This document shows positions 9,119-18,186 of a stretch of DNA of 64,000 nt, in pieces; position 1 is the first letter of the stretch, and each line of letters begins with the position of its first letter. The stretch comes from Variovorax paradoxus. GTDB taxonomy: Bacteria; Pseudomonadota; Gammaproteobacteria; Burkholderiales; Burkholderiaceae_C. The stretch spans positions 4,056,501 through 4,120,500 of the forward strand of contig NZ_CP123990.1 in NCBI RefSeq assembly GCF_029919115.1, given 5' to 3'. The notes beneath the pieces are model-generated. The model did not search any database and had not been told where the DNA came from. It saw only the letters and a list, made by a program, of their open reading frames with translations. The position numbers and the translations under genes are program-made.

Positions 9119-10185
9119 CGGGTGACCTCTGCAATCGGTGCGGCCGCATCGGGAACGGCGCGCTCGCCGGCAAGCTGCGCATCGTGGTGCCGGGCCGCGA
9201 GTTCGGCCTGGCCCTTGTGCGGATCGGCGGCGTCGTGCAGCCAGCAGGCGGCGCGCGTGGCACCCGCATGCATGAGTTCGGGCCGCTCCGTCAGGCAGCG
9301 TGCAAAAGTGCGCGGGCAGCGCGGGTTGTAGGCACAGCCTTGCGGAATGGCGTTGAGCCGCGGCATGGCGCCGTCGATCTGGTTCAGGCGCTCGCGGTCG
9401 CTGGCCATGTCGGGAATCGACGCCATCAAGCCGGAGGTGTAGGGATGCGCCGGCTGGTGGATCACTTCGTGCACCGGGCCGATCTCGGCAACGCGGCCCG
9501 CGTACATCACGGCCACCCGGTCGCAGGTTTCGGCGATCACGCCCATGTCGTGCGTGATCAGCATCACGGCGGCACCGCGCTCCTTGCAGACGCGCTTGAG
9601 CAGCTGGATGATCTGCGCCTGGATGGAGACGTCGAGCGCGGTGGTCGGCTCGTCGGCCACGATGAGCTTGGGCTCGGCCGCGAGCGCCAGTGCAATGACC
9701 ACGCGCTGGCGCATGCCGCCCGAAAACTGGTGCGGAAAATGGTCGATGCGCTGCTCGGCGGCCGGAATGCCGGTGTCCTGCAGCAGGCCGATGGCACGGC
9801 GCCGCGCTTCGGCTTCGGTCACCGGCAGGTGGGTGCGGATGGTCTCGACCAGCTGGCGGCCCACGGTGTAGAGCGGGTTGAGCGAAGTCAACGGGTCTTG
9901 GAAGATCGCGCCGATCTTGCGGCCACGAATGGGGCGCATCGCATCGAAACCCAGGTTGTCGATGCGCTGGCCTTCGAGCACGATTTCTCCGCTGGCCACG
10001 CGGCCCGGCGGCTCGAGCAGCCCGATGATGGCGGCGCCCGTGAGCGACTTGCCGGCACCCGACTCCCCCACCACACCCAGGATTTCACCGGGCGCAATGT
10101 CGAAAGAAATGCCGTCGAGCGCACGCAGCGTGCCGCGGCGATGCGGAAACTCGACGACGAGGTTTTTGACCTGGAGCAGCGTCAT
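9115..10185 (-). CDS. Oligopeptide/dipeptide ABC transporter ATP-binding protein (DppD-like)
   Basis: 356 aa from ATG 10185 (MTLLQVKNLVVEFP); the frame extends upstream without homology. Walker A GESGAGKS at residues 40-47, signature FSGGMRQRVVIALAL, Walker B LIVADEPTTALD, and C-terminal metal-site cysteines CAYNPRCPRTFARC. The last 40 residues run past the usual end and are rich in Ala and His. Lies 26 bases downstream of the DppC-like permease gene and overlaps dppF by 4 bases. Confidence 0.94.
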   Translation of the reverse strand: MTLLQVKNLVVEFPHRRGTLRALDGISFDIAPGEILGVVGESGAGKSLTGAAIIGLLEPPGRVASGEIVLEGQRIDNLGFDAMRPIRGRKIGAIFQDPLTSLNPLYTVGRQLVETIRTHLPVTEAEARRRAIGLLQDTGIPAAEQRIDHFPHQFSGGMRQRVVIALALAAEPKLIVADEPTTALDVSIQAQIIQLLKRVCKERGAAVMLITHDMGVIAETCDRVAVMYAGRVAEIGPVHEVIHQPAHPYTSGLMASIPDMASDRERLNQIDGAMPRLNAIPQGCAYNPRCPRTFARCLTERPELMHAGATRAACWLHDAADPHKGQAELAARHHDAQLAGERAVPDAAAPIAEVTR

Positions 10186-10211
10186 GGGGGCGTTGTCCTT
10201 TTTTCGTTGCT

Positions 10212-11123
10212 TCAGCGCAGGCGCGGGTTCAATGCGTCCCGCAGCCAGTCGCCGAGCAGGTTCACGCTGAGCGCAATCAGCACCAGCATCAAACCCGGAA
10301 ACACGGTGATCCACCATTCACCCGAGAACAGGTACTGGTTGCCGATGCTGATCAGCGTTCCGAGCGAAGGAGATGTCGGCGGCACGCCCACGCCAAGGAA
10401 CGACAGCGTCGCCTCGGTGATGATGGCGGTGGCCACCTGAATGGTTGCCAGCACCATCACCGGCCCCATCACGTTGGGCAGCACGTGGCGCAGCATGATG
10501 CGAAGCGGGGCCACGCCGGTCACGCGGGCAGCCTGCACGTATTCCTTGTTGCGCTCCACCAGCGTGGAGCCGCGCACGGTGCGCGCGTATTGCACCCAGC
10601 CGGTCAAGGAGATGGAGATGATGAGCACGCCGAAGGCCAGCGACTCATGGGCGCCCGGGAACAGAGCGCGGCCGACGCCCGCGATGAGGAGTGCCACCAG
10701 AATGGGCGGAAACGACAGCATCACGTCGCATACGCGCATCAGGAACGAATCGAGCCAGCCGCCGAGAAAGCCTGCGAGCAGGCCGAACACGACGCCGACG
10801 GTGATCGACAGCAACACGGAGACGACGCCCACGATCAACGAGATGCGCGCGCCGTAGATCACGGCCGAGAGAATGTCGCGGCCCTGGTCATCGGTGCCGA
10901 GCAGGTATTTGGACGAGCCTTCAGCGCTCCATGCAGGCGGCAGACGCGCATCGCCGAGTTCGAGCGTTGCAAGGTCGAACGGGTTGTGCGGGGAGACCCA
11001 TCCGGCAAAGACCGCACAGAACACGCAGGCCAGCGCGATGAGTGCCGCACCGATTGCCACGGGTGAAGTGCGGAAGCTGTAGCCGACGTCGCTGTCGAGC
11101 CAGCGGGCAAGTGTTTTTTTCAT
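10212..11123 (-). CDS. Peptide ABC transporter permease (DppC-like)
   Basis: 303 aa from ATG 11123 (MKKTLARWLDSDVGYSFRTS). OppC-type permease: N-terminal cytoplasmic tail, then about six membrane segments and the EAA loop ERNKEYVQAARVTGVAPLRIMLRHVLPN. GTDDQGRD in the first periplasmic loop is diagnostic of DppC/OppC. A TTG further up at 11150 is a weaker alternative start. It is separated from the upstream binding-protein gene by a stem-loop at 11141-11161, which probably lowers its expression relative to the binding protein. Confidence 0.93.
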   Translation of the reverse strand: MKKTLARWLDSDVGYSFRTSPVAIGAALIALACVFCAVFAGWVSPHNPFDLATLELGDARLPPAWSAEGSSKYLLGTDDQGRDILSAVIYGARISLIVGVVSVLLSITVGVVFGLLAGFLGGWLDSFLMRVCDVMLSFPPILVALLIAGVGRALFPGAHESLAFGVLIISISLTGWVQYARTVRGSTLVERNKEYVQAARVTGVAPLRIMLRHVLPNVMGPVMVLATIQVATAIITEATLSFLGVGVPPTSPSLGTLISIGNQYLFSGEWWITVFPGLMLVLIALSVNLLGDWLRDALNPRLR

Positions 11124-11140
11124 CGTGAAGCAAAAGGAAT

Positions 11141-11161
11141 GGGCCCGCAAGAAGCGGGCCC
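11141..11161 (-). terminator. Intercistronic stem-loop after the binding-protein gene
   Basis: Perfect 8-bp inverted repeat GGGCCCGC / GCGGGCCC with a 5-base loop, 33 bases after the stop of the dppA-like gene and just before dppC. On the transcribed minus strand only a short, interrupted T-run (CCTTTTG) follows, so it is better read as a partial terminator or mRNA-stabilising hairpin than as a full stop. Such elements commonly let the binding protein be made in excess over the permease. Confidence 0.6.
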
Positions 11162-11194
11162 ATGGTCAGGCCACCCGGTGGGCGGCCAGCGGAA

Positions 11195-12778
11195 TCACGG
11201 CTTGATGCTCATCCACTTGAAGTACATGAAGTTGTCGGCCAGCTGCACCAGCTCGACCTTCTTGCTCACGCCCCACGCCAGCGACTGCTGGTGCAGCGGC
11301 AGGGTGCCGATGTCGTCCGCATGGATCTTGAAGGCTTCCTTGATCAGCTCGTTGCGCTTGGTCTTGTCGCTTTCGGACTGGATCTTCTTCGTCAGCTCGT
11401 CGAGCTTGGGGTTGCAGTAAGCACCCAGGTTGAACTGGCCCGTGCCCTTGTCGTCCGGGCAGGCGGTGAGCGAGCTCAGCGCGTTGTGCGAGTCGTAGGT
11501 GGTCGGGGTCCAGCCCAGCATGTAGAAGCTGGTGTCGCGGCGCAGGATCTTGGGGAAGTAGGTGCCCTTGGTCTCGGCAGCCAGGTTGATCTTGACGTTG
11601 ATCTTCGCAAGGTTGGCAGCCACGCTCTGGCAGATCTGGCCGTCGTTCACGTAGCGGTCGTTCGGGCAGTTCATCGTCACTTCAAAGCCGTTCGGGTAGC
11701 CGGCTTCGATCATGAGCTTCTTGGCGGCTTCGACGTCGAAAGGCAGGCGCTTGTCCTGCTCGGCGGTCCAGCCGTTGATGCCGGGGCCCACCAGGAGGCC
11801 GGTCGGACGCGAGGCGCCGCGCATCACGGTGCGCTGGATGCCGGCGATGTCGATGGCCTGGTAGACAGCCTGCCGAACGCGCTTGTCCTTGAACGGGTTC
11901 TTGCCCTTGATGTTGGAATACAGCAGCTCGTCGCGCTTCTGGTCCATGCCCAGGAAGATGGTGCGCAGTTCAGGGCCGGTAATGACGCGTGCGTTCGGCG
12001 CCGCATTGATGCGCGCAATGTCTTGCACAGGCACCGGCTCCATCACGTCGACTTCGCCGGAGACCAGTGCGGCCACGCGGGTGGCGGGGTTGGCGATGGG
12101 CGTGAAGACGATTTCTTGCGCGTTGCCGTCGATCTTGCCCCAGTAAGTGCCGTTGCGCGAGAACACGGTGCGCACGTTGGGCTGGCGCTCGCGCACGCGG
12201 AACGGGCCGGTGCCGTTGGCCTTGAACGATGCGGTGTTCTCGATGCCCTTGCGGCGGTCGACAGGCTTGGTGGCCTGGTTTTCCTCGCACCACTTCTTGC
12301 TCATGATCATGGTGAGCGAGATCACGTCGGGCAGGATCGGGAACGGGCCGTTGGTTTCGATCTCGACGGCGAGGTCGCCCACCTTGCGCACGGCCTTGAT
12401 GTCGCTCAGCGTGGCGCGAAGGTCGGAGCCGTCGCCCTGCGCACGCGCAAAGCTGAAAACCACGTCATCGGCGGTGAACGGCGTGCCGTCGTGGAACACC
12501 ACGCCCTTGCGCAGTTCGAAGCGCCAGATGTTCGGCGAGGTCTGCTTCCAGCTGGTAGCGAGCAGCGGCGCCAGGCTCAGGTCCTTGTTGCGGCCCACCA
12601 GGGTTTCATAGACGTTGGCGGTCACGCTCAACTGCAGCGACTCGTTCAGCGAGTGCGGATCGAGCGACAGCGCGTCGCCCTGGTTGGCAATGCGGATGGT
12701 CTGCGCGCTCGCGACCAGGCTGATGGCGCCCAGGGCGCACAGAACGGTGGCCGCGGCCACTTTCTTCTTGAAACTCAT
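11195..12778 (-). CDS. Peptide ABC transporter periplasmic substrate-binding protein (DppA-like)
   Basis: 527 aa from ATG 12778 (MSFKKKVAAATVLCALGAISLVASAQ), with GAGGAG 8 bases upstream; a GTG three codons earlier is less likely. SBP_bac_5 family: IRIANQGDALSLDPHSLNES, the LATSWKQTSPNIWRFELRKGVVFHDG core and a C-terminal SSLTACPDDKGTGQFNLGAYCNP segment. Exported by Sec. It delivers a peptide or acyl-amino-acid ligand to the DppBC channel. The neighbouring M20 amidohydrolase suggests an N-acylated or dipeptide substrate. Confidence 0.94.
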   Translation of the reverse strand: MSFKKKVAAATVLCALGAISLVASAQTIRIANQGDALSLDPHSLNESLQLSVTANVYETLVGRNKDLSLAPLLATSWKQTSPNIWRFELRKGVVFHDGTPFTADDVVFSFARAQGDGSDLRATLSDIKAVRKVGDLAVEIETNGPFPILPDVISLTMIMSKKWCEENQATKPVDRRKGIENTASFKANGTGPFRVRERQPNVRTVFSRNGTYWGKIDGNAQEIVFTPIANPATRVAALVSGEVDVMEPVPVQDIARINAAPNARVITGPELRTIFLGMDQKRDELLYSNIKGKNPFKDKRVRQAVYQAIDIAGIQRTVMRGASRPTGLLVGPGINGWTAEQDKRLPFDVEAAKKLMIEAGYPNGFEVTMNCPNDRYVNDGQICQSVAANLAKINVKINLAAETKGTYFPKILRRDTSFYMLGWTPTTYDSHNALSSLTACPDDKGTGQFNLGAYCNPKLDELTKKIQSESDKTKRNELIKEAFKIHADDIGTLPLHQQSLAWGVSKKVELVQLADNFMYFKWMSIKP

Positions 12779-12812
12779 TGGGAACACTCCTCGGGTTGGA
12801 ATCGGAAATACA

Positions 12813-14078
12813 TCAAGGCGCCGCGGTAGCGGCGTCTTTCACGGGCTGCCCGCTGCGGGTAGCAGCCAGCGGCATGCCCTGCTCGATCAGCCCCGCATGC
12901 AATGCGGCGCCGAGCGGCAGGATCTCGTCGTTGAAGTCGTAGCGGCTGTTGTGCAGGAAGGCGCCGTTCTTCACGTCCTGGCCAATGCGCAGGTAGGCGC
13001 CCGCCTTTTTCTGCAGCATGAAAGAGAAGTCTTCGGCGCCCATGCTGGGCTCCATGCTGCGGTCGACATTGGAGGCACCCACCAGCGATTCGGCCACGTC
13101 GGCCGCGAACATCGCCTCGGGGGCGGTGTTGATGGTGGCCGGATAGATGCGCTCGTACTTGATGGTGGCGGTTGCGCCAAAGCCCGCGGCAACGGCCGTG
13201 CAGAGCTCGGTCAGCCTCTGCTCGACCTGCGCCTGCACGCGCGCGCTGAAGGTGCGCACGGTGCCGACGAGCGTGGCCTCGCCCGGAATGACGCTCATCG
13301 CGCCCAGGTCGCCTGCCTGCACGGCGCAGATGCTGACGACCGCCGCGTCGATGGGACGCACGCTGCGCGAGACAATGGTTTGCGCGGCAGTGATGATGTG
13401 CGCGGCAACCACCACCGGATCGATGGTCTGGTACGCATGGGCACCATGACCGCCCTTGCCCTTGATCTCGATGGTGATGCGGTCGGCCGCAGCCATCATG
13501 GCGCCGCGGTTGATGCCTACCGTGCCGGCCGGCATGCCGGGCCAGTTGTGCATTGCATAGACCGACTGCACCGGAAAGCGGTCGAACAGGCCGTCTTCGA
13601 TCATCACGCGCGCGCCGGCAAAGCCTTCTTCGCCCGGCTGGAAGATCAGCACCGCCGTGCCGTCGAAGTTGCGGGTTTCGGCCAGGTAGCGCGCGGCCCC
13701 GACCAGCATGGCGGTGTGCCCGTCGTGCCCGCAACCGTGCATCAGGCCGTCGTTGGCCGAGCGCCAGCCGAAGTCGTTGTCTTCGCGCATGGGCAGTGCA
13801 TCCATGTCGGCGCGCAGGCCGATCATTCGTCCGCTTGCAGTGGACTTTCCACGGATGACGCCCACCACGCCGGTCTTGCCGATGCGGTCGTGAATTTCGT
13901 CCACCCCGCAGGCACGCAGTGCTTCGCGCACGCGGCCGGCCGTGTAGACCTCTTCGAAGCCGAGTTCAGGATGCGCATGAAGGTCGCGGCGAAAGGCCGT
14001 GATCTCCGGATAAAAACTCGCGATGTGAGCAAATGCCCTTCCCGAAGCTTGCAGCCGGGGTGCTGCGACAGCCGTCAT
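12813..14078 (-). CDS. M20 family amidohydrolase (hippurate hydrolase-like)
   Basis: 421 aa from ATG 14078 with GGGAGGA about 8 bases upstream. M20D metallo-aminoacylase family: RRDLHAHPELGFEE near the N-terminus, MHGCGHDGHTAML (metal-binding Cys, His), FQPGEEGFAGA (catalytic and metal Glu), and AMHNWPGMPAGTVG. Cytosolic hydrolysis of N-acyl amino acids or short peptides. It sits between dppB and dppA, so the operon couples uptake to amide cleavage. Its start overlaps the dppB stop region within 2 bases. Confidence 0.93.
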   Translation of the reverse strand: MTAVAAPRLQASGRAFAHIASFYPEITAFRRDLHAHPELGFEEVYTAGRVREALRACGVDEIHDRIGKTGVVGVIRGKSTASGRMIGLRADMDALPMREDNDFGWRSANDGLMHGCGHDGHTAMLVGAARYLAETRNFDGTAVLIFQPGEEGFAGARVMIEDGLFDRFPVQSVYAMHNWPGMPAGTVGINRGAMMAAADRITIEIKGKGGHGAHAYQTIDPVVVAAHIITAAQTIVSRSVRPIDAAVVSICAVQAGDLGAMSVIPGEATLVGTVRTFSARVQAQVEQRLTELCTAVAAGFGATATIKYERIYPATINTAPEAMFAADVAESLVGASNVDRSMEPSMGAEDFSFMLQKKAGAYLRIGQDVKNGAFLHNSRYDFNDEILPLGAALHAGLIEQGMPLAATRSGQPVKDAATAAP

Positions 14079-14079
14079 C

Positions 14080-15060
14080 TCAATGTCCTCCCGCCTTGCC
14101 AACGCGCAGCCTTGGATCGACCACGAAGTACAACAGATCGACCACCAGGTTGATCACCACGAAGATCAGCGCAATGAGGCACAGGTAGGCCGCCATCACC
14201 GGGACGTCGGCGAAAGTCACGGCCTGGATGAACAGCAGGCCCATGCCGGGCCACTGGAATACCGACTCGGTGATGATGGCAAAAGCGATCAGGCCGCCGA
14301 GCTGCAGGCCGGTGATGGTCATGACCGGCACCAGCGTGTTCTTGAGCGCGTGGTCGAAGTGGATGGCCCGGTTCGTCAACCCGCGGGCCCGTGCAAACTT
14401 GATGTAGTCGGCGCGCAGGACCTCGAGCATTTCCGCGCGGACCAGCCGCATGATCAAGGTGAGCTGGAATATCGCGAGCGTTACTGCGGGCAAGACGATG
14501 TGATGCCAGCCGTCGGCGCGCAGGAGGCCGGTGCTCCACCAGCCAAACTGCACGGTTTCACCACGTCCGAAGCTCGGAAACCAACCCAGTGTGACGGCAA
14601 AGACGAGGATCAGCAGGATTCCGATCAGGAAGGTGGGAAGCGACACGCCGAGCAGCGATACGGTCATGAAGACCTGGCTCAGAAAGGTGCCGCGGCGCAA
14701 CGCCGTGTAGACGCCCATCGGAATGCCGATGAACAACGCTAGCACCGCGGCGACGAGCGCAAGCTCGAGCGTCGCAGGGAAGCGCTCGCCAATGAGGCGC
14801 GACACTTTTGCGCCTTGGCGCAGGCTGAGGCCGAACTCGCCTTGCGCTGCATTGACGAGAAAGTGCCAGAACTGCACGAAGAAGGGTTGGTCGAGCCCCA
14901 ATGCGGCGCGCATTTCGCGAATCTGCTCGGGCTTGGCGTCCTGGCCCAACAGAAAGACGACCGGGTCGCCCACATATTGAAAGAGAAGGAAGGCAATGAA
15001 CGCAACCGCGATCATGACGATCACGGCCTGGATCAGGCGGCGCAGGACGAAGGCAATCAT
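14080..15060 (-). CDS. Peptide ABC transporter permease (DppB-like)
   Basis: 326 aa, about six membrane segments. The N-terminus MIAFVLRRLIQAVIVMIAVAFIAF is the classic DppB/OppB first helix. It contains the GLDQPFFVQFWHFLVNAAQGEFGLS periplasmic loop and the EAA loop MLEVLRADYIKFARARGLTNRAIHFDHALKN. First gene of the operon dppB, M20 amidohydrolase, dppA, dppC, dppD, dppF. The operon promoter must lie between 15061 and the porin terminator at 15174; no strong consensus promoter was picked out by eye. Confidence 0.93.
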   Translation of the reverse strand: MIAFVLRRLIQAVIVMIAVAFIAFLLFQYVGDPVVFLLGQDAKPEQIREMRAALGLDQPFFVQFWHFLVNAAQGEFGLSLRQGAKVSRLIGERFPATLELALVAAVLALFIGIPMGVYTALRRGTFLSQVFMTVSLLGVSLPTFLIGILLILVFAVTLGWFPSFGRGETVQFGWWSTGLLRADGWHHIVLPAVTLAIFQLTLIMRLVRAEMLEVLRADYIKFARARGLTNRAIHFDHALKNTLVPVMTITGLQLGGLIAFAIITESVFQWPGMGLLFIQAVTFADVPVMAAYLCLIALIFVVINLVVDLLYFVVDPRLRVGKAGGH

Positions 15061-15173
15061 TCAGCAAACAGAGTGAGCAGGCATGCTAGCAGTGCAAGGT
15101 GCGTGCCCGCACGGTGATTCCCCGGGGGTGCACGCCGATGGTGCGTTTACCCGAGGCACGCACCGGCAAAACC

Positions 15174-15213
15174 CCAATAAAAAAAGCCACTCGACTTTCG
15201 TCGAGTGGCTTTT
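15174..15213 (-). terminator. Rho-independent terminator of porin 1
   Basis: Perfect 14-bp stem: AAAAGCCACTCGAC (15182-15195) pairs with GTCGAGTGGCTTTT (15200-15213) around a TTTC loop. Read on the minus strand, the stem is followed by seven T residues and TATT, starting about 38 bases after the porin stop codon. A strong intrinsic terminator for the minus-strand porin. Confidence 0.9.
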
Positions 15214-16046
15214 GTCTTTCGATTCAAAGCTGGCCTAAGCCAGCCTCAAATTAGAAAGCGTGACGGATACCGAAGTCGTAGCCGGTGGAGTTCTTCGGGG
15301 TGAAGGCACCGGTCACGAAGGCAGGACCGCCAACCGTCAGAGCCGAGCCGTTCTTGTTGCTCACGCGAGCAACGGTAGCGTACAGAGCCGTGCGCTTCGA
15401 CAGGTTGTGCACGTAGCCCAGAGCCAGCTTGCTAGCCTTCGGGTCAGCCGTTGCGGGTTCGAACGGCAGTTGGACTTCGTTGAAGTCGTACTTGACGCGC
15501 GAGTACGAAGCGCGGATCAGGCCAGCGCCAACCGGCACGGTCACGCCGAGCAGGTAGCCGGTCAGGTCAACGTCAGGACGGCCGCCGGTGAACAGGGGGG
15601 TGACTTCGTAGTCAACCTTGTTCTTGGCGCGCGACACTTCACCGAAGAGCTTCACGGGACCGAAGTCATACGAAGCGCCGAGGTTCAGCGTGTTGACCTT
15701 GGTGGTCGTGCCAACATAGAACTGGTCACCGATCGTGCTGCTGCCGTAAGCAACTGCGACGTCCAGCGGGCCATTGGCGTAGCCGAAACGGCCACCAACG
15801 TAACGACCAGCGCGCGAGTTGTTCGCAACGTTAGGCGTGAACGTGCCGTTGTCGTACTTGGTCTTCTCGCTGAAGCCGTACTGGACTTGGCCGTAGAAAC
15901 CACCCAGGTTCGGCGGCAGGAAGTAGCCGATGGTGTTGCTGGCGCGAACGTAGTTGCTGTTGCCAACGTTCGTGAACGGAGCCGTCGAAGCTGCCGGGGT
16001 CAGGAAGCTGCCGAAAGCGTCGTTTGCGGTGTTGATCAGGTTCGAG

Positions 16047-16112
16047 CCAACGCCGTTGGTGCCGAACGGATCGAACACGCCAACGCCGTTGGTGCCGAAC
16101 GGATCGAACACG
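16047..16112. repeat. 33-bp in-frame tandem duplication in porin 1
   Basis: Two adjacent exact copies (16047-16079 and 16080-16112) encode a doubled DPFGTNGVGVF segment of a surface loop. Because 33 is a multiple of three, the frame is kept. Porin 2 contains the related FDPFGTNGVG segment inside its own 67-bp duplication. Confidence 0.85.
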
Positions 16113-16140
16113 GTGTCGTTCCAGAACGTGGGGGTGTAGT

Positions 16141-16220
16141 CACGGCCGAGGCGGACTTCACCGAAACCACCCGACAGGCTCACGGCCGAGGCGGACTTCA
16201 CCGAAACCACCCGACAGGCT
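16141..16220. repeat. 40-bp tandem duplication in porin 1 (frameshifting)
   Basis: Exact copies at 16141-16180 and 16181-16220 duplicate the SLSGGFGEVRLG-coding segment. 40 leaves remainder 1 on division by three, so the frame changes between the copies. Confidence 0.9.
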
Positions 16221-16329
16221 CACGGTCGAGCGACGAGCGAACGTCGCAATACCTTGCTGGCCGTCGTCGTTGGAGATCGGGGCTTCGAGCCAGAAGCTGG
16301 CTGCCAGGCCACCACCGAGGTCTTCCGTA

Positions 16330-16399
16330 CCACGGAAGCCCAGACGGCTGGAGTTGTAGCCCGACCACGGAAGCCCAGACGGCTGGAGTTGTAGCCCGA
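16330..16399. repeat. 35-bp tandem duplication in porin 1 (frameshifting)
   Basis: Exact copies at 16330-16364 and 16365-16399 over the GYNSSRLGFRG codons. The second porin gene has a tandem duplication of the same length over the same codons (18602-18671), a striking coincidence. Confidence 0.9.
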
Positions 16400-16472
16400 G
16401 TTAGCCAGTACGCGACGGCTGACCTTGACGCTGCCTTGGTTCAGGTAGACGGGAATGCCGAAAGCATTGGGG

Positions 16473-16606
16473 AAAACCGTCGGGTTCAAGTCACGCGAGG
16501 TGGACGAGTAGCCGCTGATCGACGCGTCGACCACACCGAAAAACCGTCGGGTTCAAGTCACGCGAGGTGGACGAGTAGCCGCTGATCGACGCGTCGACCA
16601 CACCGA
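16473..16606. repeat. 67-bp tandem duplication in porin 1 (frameshifting)
   Basis: Two consecutive exact 67-base copies spanning the GVVDASISGYSSTSRDLNPTVF codons near the N-terminus of the mature porin. 67 leaves remainder 1 on division by three, so translation from the true start runs out of frame into RCGRRVDQRLLVHLA and stops. Confidence 0.9.
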
Positions 16607-16978
16607 ACAGCGTGACGGACGACAGCGTGACGGACGACTGAGCCGAGGCAACACCGGCAACAGCCAGGGCAGCCAGAGCAACTAGAGATTTTTTCATTGC
16701 AAGTTTCTCCAAGGTTAAACATAGGGCTCCGGTGCGAAGGGCTCACCGTGACTGGCACTTTGTGCTCCCACCGGACCCCGGGCCAACCTCCTTTTGGGAA
16801 GTTGATGCTATTGCACCAGAGCCGCTGCGGCAGGGCAAAACAATTCGCCCGAAAACTCCGGTGGCCCATCCGTTTCGTTGCAGTCCTGCAACAAAGGGCT
16901 TGGGCGCTCCGTCAAACCATAATATGAAATGAAACAGGGTTTCGCCCGCTCACTTTTTGCTTGGGTTCAAATAGGCCG

Positions 16979-17608
16979 ATGATCTTTTCGCTCGATCCCG
17001 CCTTGGCCGCAGCGGATGCGGCATTACGTACTCTTTTTGCGCGGCCCCACGCCACGCGGGCCATGCCACACCCGGCTCTGGCTCCAGGTGAAATGACTGA
17101 TTCGGAGCGGCGTGAGGCCGGAGCGCTGATGCGGGTGAACCATGTCGGAGAAGTGTGTGCACAAGCGCTTTACACCGCACAGGCCGCAGTGGCGCGCGAT
17201 CCGGTCCTGCGCGCCCGCTTGCTCGAAGCCTCGCACGAAGAAACCGACCATCTGGCATGGACGCAGCAGCGTCTGAACGAGCTCGGCGCCCGGCCTTCGG
17301 TTCTGAACCCCCTCTGGTATGCGGGTGCATTCGGCCTGGGCTTGGTAGCCGGACGCCTGGGAGACCCTTTGAGCCTGGGCTTCGTCGCAGAAACCGAACG
17401 CCAGGTGGAAGCCCATCTGGAGAGTCATCTGGGCCGTCTTCCGTCTGCCGATAGCGCCTCGAGGGCCGTGGTCGAGCAGATGAAGGTCGATGAAGCCCGG
17501 CATGCCGAACAGGCCATCGATGCGGGAGCCGTGGAATTGCCGGCCCCGGCCAAGGCCCTGATGCGATTCGCCTCCCGCGTAATGACCACGGTGGCGCACC
17601 GGATCTGA
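16979..17608 (+). CDS. coq7: 2-polyprenyl-3-methyl-6-methoxy-1,4-benzoquinone monooxygenase (ubiquinone biosynthesis)
   Basis: 209 aa from ATG 16979 ([20 protein letters not shown]). Coq7/UbiF-substituting di-iron hydroxylase that makes the last ring hydroxylation of ubiquinone. The carboxylate-bridged di-iron ligands are visible as [44 protein letters not shown] and DEARHAEQA. The [15 protein letters not shown] segment is the hydrophobic membrane-associating helix. Transcribed away from porin 1 across about 280 bases, and convergent with osmC (11-base gap). Confidence 0.96.
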   Translation: MIFSLDPALAAADAALRTLFARPHATRAMPHPALAPGEMTDSERREAGALMRVNHVGEVCAQALYTAQAAVARDPVLRARLLEASHEETDHLAWTQQRLNELGARPSVLNPLWYAGAFGLGLVAGRLGDPLSLGFVAETERQVEAHLESHLGRLPSADSASRAVVEQMKVDEARHAEQAIDAGAVELPAPAKALMRFASRVMTTVAHRI

Positions 17609-17619
17609 AGCGTGTCGCC

Positions 17620-18069
17620 TCAGGTTTCGATCAGGTCGAAGCTGGTGGTGATCTCGGCGGTCTTCGCAAGCATGATGCTCGCCGAGCAATAGGTCTCGTG
17701 GCTCATTGCGATGGCGCGCTCGACCGCAGCGGCGGGAATGCCCTTGCCCGCGACGGTGAAGTGCATGTGGATCTTCGTGAAGACCTTGGGGTCTTTTTCC
17801 GCGCGTTCGCTGGTCAGCTTGACGCTGCAGCGCTCCACGCGATGCCGGCCCCGCTTCAGGATGAGCACCACATCGTAAGCGGTGCAGCCGCCCGTGCCCG
17901 CCAGCACGGTTTCCATGGGCCTGGGGGCGAGGTTTTGGCCGCCGTTTTCGGGCTTTGCCGCATCCGGCGCGCCATCCATCGCCAATACATGCCCGCTGCC
18001 TGTTTCAGCCACGAACCCCATGGCAGAACGGGTGCCGGAATCGCCGGTCCAACTTACTGTGCATTCCAT
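17620..18069 (-). CDS. OsmC family peroxiredoxin-like protein
   Basis: 149 aa from ATG 18069 (MECTVSWTGDSGTRS); a TTG six codons upstream is a weaker option. OsmC/Ohr/YhfA fold with the two reactive cysteines in METVLAGTGGCTAYDVVLIL and MSHETYCSASIMLAKTAEI. The family reduces organic hydroperoxides with thiol or lipoyl donors. This GGCTAYDVV subgroup is YhfA-like, whose natural substrate is uncertain. It stands alone on the minus strand, upstream of the small RNA candidate. Confidence 0.92.
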   Translation of the reverse strand: MECTVSWTGDSGTRSAMGFVAETGSGHVLAMDGAPDAAKPENGGQNLAPRPMETVLAGTGGCTAYDVVLILKRGRHRVERCSVKLTSERAEKDPKVFTKIHMHFTVAGKGIPAAAVERAIAMSHETYCSASIMLAKTAEITTSFDLIET

Positions 18070-18152
18070 CTTGTCAGATCCAATCAAGATTGTTCAGTGA
18101 AAAAAGTTCGCTGAGACATCAATTTGTGTGTGGGAAAAGCGTCACTCGCTTG

Positions 18153-18180
18153 TTGCAACGCAGCAAACAACCGATATACT
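18153..18180 (+). promoter_or_regulatory. Sigma-70-like promoter of the small RNA candidate
   Basis: TTGCAA at 18153-18158 and TATACT at 18175-18180 are separated by 16 bases; TTGTTG at 18150 is an overlapping alternative -35. Both hexamers are close to consensus and start a short transcription unit that ends at the terminator 70-90 bases downstream. Confidence 0.6.
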
Positions 18181-18186
18181 TTATTT

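Larger units (their letters stand above)
15251..16697 (-). pseudogene. Gram-negative porin (Omp32/Porin_4 family), frame broken by tandem duplications
   Basis: Signal peptide MKKSLVALAALAVAGVASAQ from ATG 16697 with GGAG about 10 bases upstream, then SSVTLFGVVDASISGYSS, the standard first strand. The rest reads as an outer-membrane trimeric porin to the C-terminal GYDFGIRHAF, ending in Phe. Frame changes occur where exact tandem copies lie: 67-bp unit (16473-16606), 35-bp (16330-16399) and 40-bp (16141-16220). Units of 33 bp (16047-16112) and about 15 bp (16608-16637) keep frame. Removing one copy of each restores a single reading frame of about 418 codons. As written the gene cannot make full-length protein; assembly error is the leading explanation. 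The longest intact piece is 15251-16210. Confidence 0.85.

Noticed and set aside
16698..16978. Promoters for porin 1 and coq7 in the 280-base gap
   Set aside because: TAATAT at 16920-16925 could be a -10 for coq7, but the best -35-like hexamer is only 14 bases away, and no convincing pair was found for the porin.
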